Below, piece after piece: positions 43,674 through 52,568 of a stretch of DNA of 64,000 nucleotides. The stretch lies in contig NZ_AVGG01000018.1 in the NCBI RefSeq assembly GCF_000498535.1, forward strand, positions 62,001 to 126,000. The letters are read 5' to 3'. Both the position numbers and the translations under genes were made by a program. Under the pieces are notes generated by a model. The model searched no databases. It was not told the origin of the DNA and saw only the letters and a list, made by a program, of their open reading frames with translations. The DNA comes from Flavobacterium limnosediminis JC2902 (GTDB lineage Bacteria; Bacteroidota; Bacteroidia; Flavobacteriales; Flavobacteriaceae). Position 1 is the stretch's first letter; every line of letters starts with the position of its first letter.

Positions 43674-45182
43674 ATGGATACAGTACATTATATAAGTTCT
43701 GATGTTTTTTCTTTAGAATTGCTTCAGGAAATCATTTCTCAGAACAAAACCCTTGAATTATCAGAAGAAGCACGTATTAACATCGAAAAATGCCGTACTT
43801 ATTTAGATAATAAAATGCAATCGCACAACGAGCCGATTTATGGGATCAACACAGGATTCGGATCGTTATGTAATATCAAGATTTCAAACGAAAACCTTAC
43901 CAAGCTTCAGGAAAACCTGGTGAAATCACATGCTTGCGGAACGGGAGACGAAGTGCCGCAGGAAATTGTAAAAATCATGTTGTTGCTTAAAATCAAATCA
44001 TTAAGCTACGGAAATTCGGGTGTTCAGTTGCAAACAGTTGAGCGTCTGGTTGATTTTTACAATAATGATGTTTTGCCGGTGGTTTATACTCAAGGTTCGT
44101 TGGGGGCTTCCGGTGATTTGGCGCCTTTGGCACATTTGTCATTGCCTCTAATCGGAGAAGGGGAAGTGTATGTGGATGGTTTCCGTCAGCCGGCAATGAA
44201 GGTGTTGGATAAAATGGGCTGGAAACCTATCGAATTGAAATCAAAAGAAGGTTTGGCTTTATTGAACGGAACACAATTCATGAGTTCCTATGGCTGTTAC
44301 GTACTTTTGAAAGCGATGAAATTCTCGTATTTGGCAGACGTAATCGGAGCGATTTCCTTGGAAGGTTTTGATGGAAGAATCGAACCTTTTAACGAATTGA
44401 TCCACATGGTTCGTCCGCACAAAGGACAAATCAATACCGCAAGACGTTTTAATGAATTGTTGGAAGACAGTGAAATTATCGCGCAGCCGAAACAACATGT
44501 TCAGGATCCGTATTCGTTCCGTTGTATTCCACAGGTGCATGGTGCTTCGAAAGATACCATCGATTATGTGAAAAAAGTATTCAAGACCGAAATCAATTCG
44601 GTTACCGATAACCCTAATATTTTTGTGGGTGAGGATTTAATCATATCCGGAGGAAATTTCCACGGACAACCGTTAGCGTTAGCGTTAGACTTTTTAGGAA
44701 TCGCTTTGGCAGAGTTGGGAAGTATTTCCGAAAGAAGAACCTATCAGTTAATTTCCGGATTAAGAGAATTGCCTGCATTTTTGGTTAGCAATCCGGGATT
44801 GAATTCCGGTTTCATGATTCCGCAATACACAGCGGCGAGTATCGTTAGTCAGAACAAACAATTGGCAACTCCTGCAAGTGTTGACAGTATCGTTTCTTCT
44901 AACGGACAGGAAGATCATGTGAGCATGGGTGCTAATGCGGCGACGAAGTGTCTGAAGATTATGGAAAATCTGGAGCGCATTTTAGCCATTGAGCTGATGA
45001 ATGCTTCTCAGGCAATAGAATTCAGAAGACCTTTAAAATCGAGTGATTTTATTGAAACTTTTGTAAAATCATATCGTGAAGAGGTTCCGTTGGTAGAAGA
45101 AGACCGAATTTTACATTATGATATTGAAAAATCGATAGCTTTCCTGAACAGTTTACAACTTGACAGTGAAGTTTTAGAATAA
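43674..45182 (+). CDS. hutH: Histidine ammonia-lyase
   Basis: Deaminates histidine to urocanate. 502 residues; the MIO prosthetic group forms from Ala145-Ser146-Gly147 in GSLGASGDLAPLAH. The selector pair is Ser85-His86 (NLVKSHACGTGD), as in histidine lyases and unlike tyrosine or phenylalanine lyases. PIYGINTGFGSLCNIKI and the SDNPNIF-type region (SVTDNPNIFVGEDLI) are also present. The other hut genes are not adjacent, so the histidine pathway is dispersed. A terminator follows directly. Confidence 0.94.
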   Translation: MDTVHYISSDVFSLELLQEIISQNKTLELSEEARINIEKCRTYLDNKMQSHNEPIYGINTGFGSLCNIKISNENLTKLQENLVKSHACGTGDEVPQEIVKIMLLLKIKSLSYGNSGVQLQTVERLVDFYNNDVLPVVYTQGSLGASGDLAPLAHLSLPLIGEGEVYVDGFRQPAMKVLDKMGWKPIELKSKEGLALLNGTQFMSSYGCYVLLKAMKFSYLADVIGAISLEGFDGRIEPFNELIHMVRPHKGQINTARRFNELLEDSEIIAQPKQHVQDPYSFRCIPQVHGASKDTIDYVKKVFKTEINSVTDNPNIFVGEDLIISGGNFHGQPLALALDFLGIALAELGSISERRTYQLISGLRELPAFLVSNPGLNSGFMIPQYTAASIVSQNKQLATPASVDSIVSSNGQEDHVSMGANAATKCLKIMENLERILAIELMNASQAIEFRRPLKSSDFIETFVKSYREEVPLVEEDRILHYDIEKSIAFLNSLQLDSEVLE

Positions 45183-45185
45183 CAG

Positions 45186-45212
45186 AAAAGCCTCTTAATT
45201 GAGGCTTTTTTT
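45186..45212. terminator. Terminator between hutH and the PD40 gene
   Basis: Stem AAAAGCCTC / GAGGCTTTT, 6-nt loop, T run on the plus strand. It overlaps the gap to the convergent PD40 gene. Confidence 0.82.
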
Positions 45213-45213
45213 A

Positions 45214-46113
45214 TTATTTAGGAGACCAAAAAGGAGTTTCGTCACGCTTTGGTTGAGTGGTTAAGCGTATCATTTCTTTGGATCGGATGTTCATTATCCA
45301 GATGTCATAATTCTTTGAATTTCCTCTTGTGAAGGCTAACCATTTTCCATCAGGTGACCAAGCAGGCGAGTAGTCTTCGGGTTCATCATTTGTAAGGTTT
45401 TCGAGTTGACTTCCATCCGGATTCATTATAAAAATATCATAGTAACCGGTTTTCTCATCTTTTCCGTAAAAGGCAATTTTCTTTTCATCGGGGGAAAATG
45501 TACCTCCGGAATCGTATCCTTTTTTGTTTGTAAGCCGAAGTTCTTTTCGGGTTTTCAGATTCAAAAGAAAAAGCTCACCGTTACTTACAGATGTGCTGTC
45601 ATTCGGATCTTTTATATCCCTTGTAAACAGTAATTGTTTTCCGTTTTTTGAAAAAGTGGGAGATTCTTCAAAATACTGATTTTCGGTGATGCGAAGTTGA
45701 TTTTTTCCGTTAGCATCCATTATATAGATTTCTCCGGTTTGATTATCTCTGTCGGAAACGAAAACAATTTTTTTGGAATCGTTTGAAAAAGAAGGGATTC
45801 TGTCGCTTGAAACATGATTCGTTACATTAATTTGTTCCGAACCATCACTATTCATGATATAAATTTCATCATTTCCGTCTCTGTTAGTGTAAAAGGTGAT
45901 TTTTTTACCATCCTTTGACCATGAAAAAGCATAATCGGTTTTGGGATTGTTGGAGAGGTTTACCGGATTGCTTCCGTCGGCATCCATCGAATATACTTCA
46001 TAGTTTCCGTCTTTGGTGGAAGTGAACCCGATCTTTCCTGTCGGTGAATTTTGTGCGATTCCCAAACTGCTGAAAAGGAATATTGCTAAACGGCTGTTTG
46101 AGAGAATCTTCAT
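45214..46113 (-). CDS. Secreted TolB-like PD40 beta-propeller protein
   Basis: 299 residues from ATG 46113 (MKILSNSRLAIFLFSSLGIAQ, a signal peptide). The frame extends 150 bp further, but that part overlaps the DUF1304 gene and does not look like protein. At least six PD40 repeats follow: TSTKDGNYEVYSMDADGS, FSWSKDGKKITFYTNRDG, FSNDSKKIVFVSDRD, FSKNGKQLLFTRD, FSPDEKKIAFYGKDE and WSPDGKWLAFTRG, each with the aspartate of the propeller. It lacks the TolB N-terminal domain, so I name it only by fold. Last gene of a 6-gene same-strand run. Confidence 0.8.
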   Translation of the reverse strand: MKILSNSRLAIFLFSSLGIAQNSPTGKIGFTSTKDGNYEVYSMDADGSNPVNLSNNPKTDYAFSWSKDGKKITFYTNRDGNDEIYIMNSDGSEQINVTNHVSSDRIPSFSNDSKKIVFVSDRDNQTGEIYIMDANGKNQLRITENQYFEESPTFSKNGKQLLFTRDIKDPNDSTSVSNGELFLLNLKTRKELRLTNKKGYDSGGTFSPDEKKIAFYGKDEKTGYYDIFIMNPDGSQLENLTNDEPEDYSPAWSPDGKWLAFTRGNSKNYDIWIMNIRSKEMIRLTTQPKRDETPFWSPK

Positions 46114-46118
46114 AATAT

Positions 46119-46484
46119 TTATTTCATGAAATGAATACTTATAATTGCAAGTAGTGCCGGGACCGACTGAACGTAAAAAATCGATTTCTGAACCGTAATG
46201 GCTCCGTAAATTCCGGCGATAAAAACACAACTCAAAAAGAACAGTGCAATGTAAAAACTCCAATGGCTATCACAAATTAAAAGCGACCAAATCAATCCGG
46301 CGGCTAGAAATCCGTTATATAATCCTTGGTTTCCGGCCATTTGCTTTGTTTTTTCAAACATCTCTGCCGGAACTTTCCGGAATACTTTTTTGGCACGGGT
46401 TGTCCAGGCAAACATTTCCAGCCACACAATATAAAGGTGGATGATAGCTACAAAACCAATAAGTATTTTTGATAGGATTGTCAT
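46119..46484 (-). CDS. DUF1304 membrane protein
   Basis: 121 residues with four predicted TM helices: LSKILIGFVAIIHLYIVWLEM, GFLAAGLIWSLLI, FYIALFFLSCVFIAGIYGAI and SVPALLAIISIHF. HLYIVWLEMFAWTTRAKKVFRK and NQGLYNGFLAAGL are the conserved stretches of the DUF1304 family. No biochemical role is known. It lies 5 bp before the PD40 gene start and 2 bp after the mini-GldL stop, so all three are probably translated from one mRNA. Confidence 0.85.
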   Translation of the reverse strand: MTILSKILIGFVAIIHLYIVWLEMFAWTTRAKKVFRKVPAEMFEKTKQMAGNQGLYNGFLAAGLIWSLLICDSHWSFYIALFFLSCVFIAGIYGAITVQKSIFYVQSVPALLAIISIHFMK

Positions 46485-46486
46485 GT

Positions 46487-46684
46487 TTACTTGTTTAGAA
46501 AACCATTCGGATTCTGATTTCTGTAAATCTTTATGATAAGCATAACTCCGGCAAAAGCCTCACACAACATTCCTAATATCAGCATGATTGAAGCTCCCGG
46601 CCAATGCATTATTTTGAACAACGCTCCGATAATTGTTATGATGCAGCCCAAAATGAATGCGAGTACTATCTGTTTGTTTTTCAT
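46487..46684 (-). CDS. Mini-GldL: 65-residue two-helix membrane protein
   Basis: Two TM helices joined by a short loop: KNKQIVLAFILGCIITIIGALFKIMHW and MLILGMLCEAFAGVMLII. It resembles the membrane hairpin of GldL, the T9SS/gliding proton motor (GldL: IIGALFKITHFE... MLSIGLLTEA). The residues equivalent to GldL Lys27, His30 and Glu49 are K24, H27 and E42. The cytoplasmic tail of GldL is missing. ATG 46684 is chosen; an upstream in-frame ATG at 46711 lies inside the preceding gene. It sits in a run with DUF1304 and TMEM175-like proteins. Confidence 0.8.
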   Translation of the reverse strand: MKNKQIVLAFILGCIITIIGALFKIMHWPGASIMLILGMLCEAFAGVMLIIKIYRNQNPNGFLNK

Positions 46685-46694
46685 GTTTTTGAAT

Positions 46695-47123
46695 TTAGTT
46701 TCTTTCTTCAAAGGGAGTGATGATGCCCTTTTCCAGATATTGTTTTAATTCCCGTAATAAATTTGCCCAGCAATAACTTGCAATCCTGAATTCCTGAGTG
46801 GCTTCTTTCCAGTCAGCATGATAAAACTGCACGTAAGTTCTATGACTGTTTTCTTCCTTTAAAATGAATCCGAAACGGGTAGGGAGCCATTCTTCCATAG
46901 CTTCTGTCATAGAAAATTCAATAACTTCGTTTTCTTTGAATTTGGAAATTGTGGCAAACCAATCGTACTCTTCGCCGAAATATAAATTGTATTTTTCGTC
47001 CAGTCCTGCGGTTCCCTTGCTGCGTAATGTCCACCAGTTATTTAAACCTTTCGGAGTTGAAATGGCTTCAAAAACCTTTTCTTTTGTGACGTTGATGATT
47101 AAATCGTGATAGATGGTCTGCAT
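46695..47123 (-). CDS. SRPBCC/AHSA1-like START-domain protein
   Basis: 142 residues of the helix-grip (START/AHSA1) fold, opening HDLIINVTKEKVFEAISTPKGLNNWWT with the typical hydrophobic pocket pattern, followed by VIEFSMTEAMEEWLPTRFGF, YVQFYHADW and the long C-terminal helix ANLLRELKQYLEKG. Such proteins bind lipids or other small hydrophobic ligands or act as Hsp90 co-chaperones; no function can be assigned here. 15 bp after TMEM175's stop, so likely in the same operon. Confidence 0.8.
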   Translation of the reverse strand: MQTIYHDLIINVTKEKVFEAISTPKGLNNWWTLRSKGTAGLDEKYNLYFGEEYDWFATISKFKENEVIEFSMTEAMEEWLPTRFGFILKEENSHRTYVQFYHADWKEATQEFRIASYCWANLLRELKQYLEKGIITPFEERN

Positions 47124-47137
47124 AAGTCGCTTTTTTA

Positions 47138-47716
47138 TTACTCGGAATCGATAATGTTCTCAATTCGTTTATCCGGAATCAGCCAAATTAGTGCAACGGC
47201 AATATACATGACTCCGGCGAACAGTGGATTAAAGTTAGCACAAATAATTCCAACGATGTACAAAACAGGAGAAATTTTTCCTTTTAAATCACCGCCAATC
47301 GCTTTTGAAAGCACCGAATCCGGACCGTGTTTTTTCAGAATCAGATATTGCAAAATGAAATAGGCAATCGCGGCCATAAGAAGAATAACACCATACATTG
47401 TCATCGGAAACGGGGCAAAATTGTTTTCACCGATCCAAGCCGTGACAAAAGGAACAAGTGATAACCAAAACAGTAAATGAAGATTGGCCCAGAGTATTCC
47501 TCCGGTTACCTGTTTTACCGTATGCATCATGTGATGGTGATTGTTCCAGTAAATACCAATGTAAATAAAGCTGAGCACGTAACTCAAAAATTTCGGGAAT
47601 AACGGTATTAATGAATCAAAATCCATTCCGTGCGGTACTTTAAGTTCCAGTACCATTATGGTGATTATTATTGCCAGAACTCCGTCACTGAAAGCTTCTA
47701 ATCGGGTTTTGTTCAT
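47138..47716 (-). CDS. TMEM175-family (DUF1211) potassium channel-like protein
   Basis: 192 residues, about six TM helices. The family signature R-x-x-x-FSDG is in KTRLEAFSDGVLAIIITIMVLELKVP, in the first helix where TMEM175 proteins form the K+-selective pore; WNNHHHMMHTVKQV follows in the typical place. Bacterial members are weakly selective K+ channels. It is linked by short gaps to a START-domain protein and to a DUF421 protein (6 bp gap upstream). Confidence 0.85.
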   Translation of the reverse strand: MNKTRLEAFSDGVLAIIITIMVLELKVPHGMDFDSLIPLFPKFLSYVLSFIYIGIYWNNHHHMMHTVKQVTGGILWANLHLLFWLSLVPFVTAWIGENNFAPFPMTMYGVILLMAAIAYFILQYLILKKHGPDSVLSKAIGGDLKGKISPVLYIVGIICANFNPLFAGVMYIAVALIWLIPDKRIENIIDSE

Positions 47717-47722
47717 GTGGAA

Positions 47723-48226
47723 TCAGCTTAAGGTTTTGTGAATTCTTCGTTTATGATGGGATTGCTTTAATTCGGTTTCTCCCGAAATGATGCTGATGTT
47801 GCCGTCTACTTCCAGCATGGCGAGTTTAACATCTTTATAATGTTCAATCCCGTGTTCGCGCATGGCTTCTTCCATCTCATCGGAAGTAATTCCTAATTTG
47901 GCCAGTGTTTTATATTCGGTTTTTCCGTTATGAATCAGAATTTCAGGTTTATCCTGTATCAGATCACTCAATTTTTTAAAGCGATACATGAATCTTTTCA
48001 GCACAAAACTCATTATGAAGAGGGTTAAAGCGGCGGCCAATCCTCCCAACAAACTTGAATTACTGCCTACCATGGCGTTCTGAACTGAATTGCTTATTAG
48101 TAATATCAGAATTACATCGGCAGTATTCAGCTGTGACAATTCTTTCTTTCCAAAAAAACGCAAAGCCAGAACCATAAAAAAATATACGGCTACACTTCGC
48201 AGAATTATGTCGAGATAGGGATTCAT
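47723..48226 (-). CDS. DUF421 (YetF-like) membrane protein
   Basis: 167 residues: three N-terminal TM helices (LRSVAVYFFMVLALRFFGKKELSQLNTADVILILLISNSVQNAMVG and GGLAAALTLFIMSFVL), then a small soluble domain with PEILIHNGKTEYKTLAKLGITSDEMEEAMREHGI as in the DUF421 family. The family includes B. subtilis YetF and YrbG; its function is unknown. It heads this run of membrane genes on the minus strand, with repeats upstream. Confidence 0.85.
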   Translation of the reverse strand: MNPYLDIILRSVAVYFFMVLALRFFGKKELSQLNTADVILILLISNSVQNAMVGSNSSLLGGLAAALTLFIMSFVLKRFMYRFKKLSDLIQDKPEILIHNGKTEYKTLAKLGITSDEMEEAMREHGIEHYKDVKLAMLEVDGNISIISGETELKQSHHKRRIHKTLS

Positions 48227-48236
48227 TTTTAGTGTT

Positions 48237-48304
48237 CAGTAATTAGTCGTTAGTAATTAGTCGTTAGTTGTTAGTTGTTAGTAATTGCTAACGACTAATT
48301 ACTG
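48237..48304. repeat. 17-bp inverted repeat enclosing GTTAGT tandem repeats
   Basis: Arms CAGTAATTAGTCGTTAG (48237-48253) and its complement (48288-48304) are perfect. Between them are overlapping repeats of GTTAGTAATTAGTC and TTAGTTG. The element fills the 80 bp between the rimK fusion and the DUF421 gene. It may act as a terminator for rimK or be a slippage-prone repeat. Confidence 0.75.
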
Positions 48305-48306
48305 TT

Positions 48307-49674
48307 TTATTTCCACTTAAAGTTTTTCTCGATCGCTTTAATCATTTCTCCGGCAATGTCTTTATGGGTAGCTCCTTCGATTCCTTCCAAGCCTGGTGAA
48401 GAGTTTACTTCCAATAATAAAGGACCTTTTGAGGATCGTATAATATCAACACCGGCCACTTTTAAATTCATGGCTTTAGCAGCTTTAATGGCAATTCGTT
48501 TTTCTTCCGGAGTTACTCTTACTACCGAAGCGGTTCCTCCTAAATGGATATTGGCTCTGAATTCTCCCGGTAAGGCTTCCCGTTGCATGGCGGCTACTAC
48601 TTTTCCGTCTACCACAAACAAACGCAAATCTTTTCCGTTGGCTTCTTTTATGAATTCTTGTACTAAGATATTGGCATTTAAACTTTTGAAAGCATTAATT
48701 ACCGATTCGGCCGCTTTTTTGGTTTCGGCCAAAACAACACCTTTTCCCTGTGTTCCTTCCAGTAATTTTACGATTAGTGGAGAACCGCCTACCATTTTAA
48801 TCAGGTCGTTTGTGTCTAAAGGGGAATTGGCAAATCCTGTTGTTGGAATGTCAACACCGTTATTTAAAAGTAATTGCAGTGAAAACAGTTTGTCTCTCGA
48901 CTGACTGATGGCCGCCGAATTGTTCAGCGCGAATACTTTAAGTGCTTCAAACTGTCGTGTAAGCGCACAACCGTAATACGTCATACTCGGACGGATTCTT
49001 GGGATTACCGCATCGAAATCGTTTAAAATACGTCCGCCACGGTAATGGATTTCCGGGGTATCAGCATCGAGTTTCATATAGCAGTATTTCAGATTCAGGA
49101 AATGCATTTCGTGTCCGCGCATTTCGCCTGCTTCCATGATCCGTTTATTACTGTATAATTCTGGATTGCTAGCTAACAAACCAATGCGTAAACCTTTAGT
49201 TACCGGTAATTCGTTGTAATAGTATTCTTTTATCTTTTCATTAGTGGGTTGCCCTAATAAGTATTTTTGTTCAGGATCGACTAATATTCTTCCGGACATT
49301 GCTTCCCGGCCAAGTAGCATACGAAAACCCATAGAGTCACGATTGGTCAGGGTTACTTCTATTCCCCAAAAGCTTCCGCCGATTTCCAATTTGGTTTTGA
49401 TAACATAGCGTTGTTCGCGATATCCGCTGGAACTTTTCACCACGCGTTTATCCACTAAAAGCGCCTCGCAATGAATTACGGCTTTTAAGTTATTTTGAAT
49501 CGGGTTAATGTCAAATCTAACCCAGTTTTCCCCGTCTTTTTCGAAAGTTGTAATGTTGGTGGCATGTAACGCCGATGTTTTTGCTCCCGAATCAACACGA
49601 GCTTTAATAGTTGGAATTCCAAGGTCTGGAAATGAACACCATTCCTCGCTTCCTACGATAACTTTGTCTAGCAT
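48307..49674 (-). CDS. rimK: RimB-RimK fusion: retropepsin-like protease domain plus ATP-grasp glutamate ligase
   Basis: 455 residues. Residues 1-145 match the RimB family (DUF785), with the retropepsin-like catalytic motif [12 protein letters not shown] (D27, near residues 26-37) and RVDSxAxTSxL spacing. Residues about 158-455 are RimK: ATP-grasp with [50 protein letters not shown] and [15 protein letters not shown]. RimK adds glutamates to ribosomal protein S6, and RimB trims or modulates it; separate genes in Pseudomonas are joined here. Followed by an inverted repeat. Confidence 0.9.
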   Translation of the reverse strand: MLDKVIVGSEEWCSFPDLGIPTIKARVDSGAKTSALHATNITTFEKDGENWVRFDINPIQNNLKAVIHCEALLVDKRVVKSSSGYREQRYVIKTKLEIGGSFWGIEVTLTNRDSMGFRMLLGREAMSGRILVDPEQKYLLGQPTNEKIKEYYYNELPVTKGLRIGLLASNPELYSNKRIMEAGEMRGHEMHFLNLKYCYMKLDADTPEIHYRGGRILNDFDAVIPRIRPSMTYYGCALTRQFEALKVFALNNSAAISQSRDKLFSLQLLLNNGVDIPTTGFANSPLDTNDLIKMVGGSPLIVKLLEGTQGKGVVLAETKKAAESVINAFKSLNANILVQEFIKEANGKDLRLFVVDGKVVAAMQREALPGEFRANIHLGGTASVVRVTPEEKRIAIKAAKAMNLKVAGVDIIRSSKGPLLLEVNSSPGLEGIEGATHKDIAGEMIKAIEKNFKWK

Positions 49675-49747
49675 TTTAATACGTAATTTGTAATTCTAAA
49701 GTACTACTTTTTTTGGAATGCCAAACAAATTTATGTTAAAAAGGAAA

Positions 49748-49767
49748 AACCTACTAATTAGTAGGTT
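49748..49767 (-). terminator. clpC terminator overlapping its stop codon
   Basis: 20-bp perfect palindrome AACCTACTAATTAGTAGGTT followed on the minus strand by TTTTTCCTTTTTA. The clpC stop TAG (49756-49754) lies inside the stem. Confidence 0.75.
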
Positions 49768-52303
49768 CTTCTGCTTTTTTTATGGTTACGAAGAGTTCTT
49801 GTTTGTCTTCATCCAGATCCATGAAAATTTCATCGCCTTCATGAATTTTGGAAGTGATAATCTCCTCAGCCAGTTCGTCTTCCACGTATTTCTGTATAGC
49901 ACGTTTCAGTGGTCTGGCGCCAAATTGTTTATCAAAACCTTTTTCGGCGATATAGTCTTTTGCCTTTTCGGACAACTTAAGTTTGTATCCCAAATCGGCC
50001 ACGCGGGCATATAATTTGTCCATTTCGATGTCGATAATTTTATCGATATCTGATTTTTCCAGGGTATTGAAGACGATTACGTCGTCAATTCGGTTTAAGA
50101 ATTCCGGAGCAAAGGCTTTTTTCAGGGCGTTTTCGATAATTCCTTTTGAGACATCATCAGCCTGCGCATTTTTTGAAGCCGTCCCGAAACCAACTCCGGT
50201 TCCGAAATCTTTTAGCTGACGCGCACCCACATTGGAAGTCATGATGATAATCGTATTTCTGAAATCGATTTTACGGCCTAAACTGTCGGTTAAATGTCCG
50301 TCGTCTAAAACCTGCAGCATCATGTTGAATACATCCGGGTGGGCCTTTTCAATCTCATCCAAAAGAACAACACAATACGGTTTTCTTCTTACTTTCTCGG
50401 TTAATTGTCCGCCTTCTTCGTATCCAACGTATCCCGGAGGCGCTCCAACCAATCTTGAAATGGCGAATTTCTCCATGTATTCACTCATGTCGATACGAAC
50501 CAATGCATCTTCGGAATCGAATAATTCTTTAGCGATTACTTTTGCCAATTGCGTTTTACCGACACCGGTCTGACCCAGGAAAATAAACGACCCGATCGGT
50601 TTGTTCGGATCTTTTAACCCGGCACGGTTTCTTTGGATTGATTTGGCAATTTTCATCACCGCTTCATCCTGTCCGATAACCTTTCCTTTAATAAGTTCCG
50701 GTAAGTGGGCTAATTTATTACTTTCGGTTTGGGCAATACGGTTCACGGGAATTCCTGTCATCATGGAAACCACATCGGCAACATTGTCTTCGGTAACGGT
50801 GATACGATTGTTTTTGGCATCTTCTTCCCACTGTTCCTGGGCTATGGATAAGTCTTTTTCAATGCGTTTTTCATCATCACGAAGTTTGGCTGCTTCTTCG
50901 TATTTCTGTTTTTTAACCACAGAATTTTTCAGTTCGCGTACCTCTTCCAATTGTTTTTCCAGTTCCAGAATTTGTTTCGGAACATCGATGTTTGTTATGT
51001 GAACACGGGAACCCGCCTCGTCTAAAGCATCAATGGCTTTGTCCGGTAAGAAACGCTCAGACATGTATCGGTTGGTTAATTTCACACAAGCTTCGATAGC
51101 TTCCTGTGTGTAAATTACGTTATGATGATCTTCGTATTTGTTTTTGATGTTATTCAGAATGGTGATGGTTTCCTCAACCGTAGTCGGTTCTACAATCACT
51201 TTCTGAAAACGTCTTTCCAAAGCGCCGTCTTTCTCGATGTATTGACGGTATTCGTCAAGGGTAGTGGCACCAATACATTGGATTTCACCTCTTGCCAAAG
51301 CCGGTTTGAACATGTTGGAAGCATCTAATGAGCCCGTAGCTCCACCAGCGCCAACTATAGTGTGAATTTCGTCAATGAAAAGAATGATATCGTCATTTTT
51401 TTCCAACTCATTCATTACGGCTTTCATTCGTTCTTCAAACTGTCCGCGGTATTTTGTTCCGGCCACTAAACTAGCCAGGTCAAGGGTTACCACTCGTTTG
51501 TTGAACAGAATACGCGATACTTTCTTTTGAATAATGCGCAAAGCCAAACCTTCGGCAATGGCAGATTTACCAACACCAGGTTCTCCTATTAACAATGGAT
51601 TATTTTTCTTTCTTCGGCTTAAAATCTGTGAAACACGTTCGATTTCTTTCTCACGGCCCACTACAGGATCCAGTTTGCCTTCTTCAGCTAATTCGGTTAA
51701 ATCACGTCCAAAATTATCCAAAACCGGAGTTTTTGATTTTTTGTTGGTTTTACCTGCTGCACCCGGATTGTTGAAACCGGCGTCACGCATACTGTCATCT
51801 TGTCCGGAATCGTCATTGAACGACTCGTTTTTAGGTAAATTATCCAGATAATCTTCTTCGTTTGATGTCATAGCTATAAATTGTTCTTTAACAAGTTCGT
51901 AGTCAATTTTTAATTTGTTCAAAAGCTTTGTTGTCGGGTCGTTCTCGTTACGGAGAATGCATAACAACAAATGCGCAGTGCTGATGGAAGTGCTCTGAAA
52001 AACTTTCGCTTCCAGGAACGTGGTGCGCAAAGCACGCTCCGCCTGTCGGGTTAAGTGCAGGTTTTTCTTGTCGTTACTTCTGTCCGCATTGGGGTTTGGC
52101 GGGCTAACAATTTCAATTTTCCGACGTAAATGTTCCAAATCTACCGACAGGTTGTTTAATATATTGATAGCTGTTCCGTTACCATCCCTGAGTATCCCCA
52201 GCATTAAATGTTCTGTACCAATAAAGTCGTGACCTAATCGCAAGGCTTCTTCCTTACTGTAGGTAATCACGTCTTTAACTCTTGGTGAAAAATTATCGTC
52301 CAT
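49754..52303 (-). CDS. clpC: Clp protease ATP-binding subunit, ClpC type
   Basis: 849-residue Hsp100 unfoldase working with ClpP. N-terminal Clp repeats ([34 protein letters not shown]), first AAA+ module with [13 protein letters not shown] and Walker [10 protein letters not shown], a middle domain with UvrB/C-like helix ([19 protein letters not shown], about residue 460) that marks ClpC rather than ClpA or ClpB, and second AAA+ module [13 protein letters not shown] with [17 protein letters not shown]-terminal [20 protein letters not shown] is typical. A ClpP-binding loop of IGF type near 680 is present as VGFGTAS. Divergent from gyrA. Confidence 0.95.
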   Translation of the reverse strand: MDDNFSPRVKDVITYSKEEALRLGHDFIGTEHLMLGILRDGNGTAINILNNLSVDLEHLRRKIEIVSPPNPNADRSNDKKNLHLTRQAERALRTTFLEAKVFQSTSISTAHLLLCILRNENDPTTKLLNKLKIDYELVKEQFIAMTSNEEDYLDNLPKNESFNDDSGQDDSMRDAGFNNPGAAGKTNKKSKTPVLDNFGRDLTELAEEGKLDPVVGREKEIERVSQILSRRKKNNPLLIGEPGVGKSAIAEGLALRIIQKKVSRILFNKRVVTLDLASLVAGTKYRGQFEERMKAVMNELEKNDDIILFIDEIHTIVGAGGATGSLDASNMFKPALARGEIQCIGATTLDEYRQYIEKDGALERRFQKVIVEPTTVEETITILNNIKNKYEDHHNVIYTQEAIEACVKLTNRYMSERFLPDKAIDALDEAGSRVHITNIDVPKQILELEKQLEEVRELKNSVVKKQKYEEAAKLRDDEKRIEKDLSIAQEQWEEDAKNNRITVTEDNVADVVSMMTGIPVNRIAQTESNKLAHLPELIKGKVIGQDEAVMKIAKSIQRNRAGLKDPNKPIGSFIFLGQTGVGKTQLAKVIAKELFDSEDALVRIDMSEYMEKFAISRLVGAPPGYVGYEEGGQLTEKVRRKPYCVVLLDEIEKAHPDVFNMMLQVLDDGHLTDSLGRKIDFRNTIIIMTSNVGARQLKDFGTGVGFGTASKNAQADDVSKGIIENALKKAFAPEFLNRIDDVIVFNTLEKSDIDKIIDIEMDKLYARVADLGYKLKLSEKAKDYIAEKGFDKQFGARPLKRAIQKYVEDELAEEIITSKIHEGDEIFMDLDEDKQELFVTIKKAEEPTN

Positions 52304-52568
52304 TACAAAAATCTTTATACTGTAAATTTACTAATTCTATGAAGGTTGTGCAAAAATCATACCTGACAAAATCAAATTTACCGATATTGCTAATAGACGA
52401 ATAATAATCGAGAAATAAAAGACAAAAGGGCAGCTTTTTTCAACTTTTTAAGGTGATTTTAATGTTAATAAAATGCCTAAAATTGTGAATAATTTGCTGT
52501 ATGGAAACTTTAAAAATGCGTATATTGGCACGTTTTGTAATAATTATAATTTTTTAATATAAATACTT

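Noticed and set aside
46114..46263. Upstream extension of the 45214 PD40 gene to ATG 46263
   Set aside because: Overlaps the DUF1304 gene by 145 bp and would place 50 odd residues before a clear signal peptide starting at ATG 46113.
48356..48904. 182-codon plus-strand ORF opposite rimK
   Set aside because: Antisense to the ATP-grasp domain, whose motifs are all intact on the minus strand.
50601..51002. 133-codon plus-strand ORF opposite clpC
   Set aside because: Serine/phenylalanine-rich composition typical of antisense reading of a helical protein; clpC is intact.
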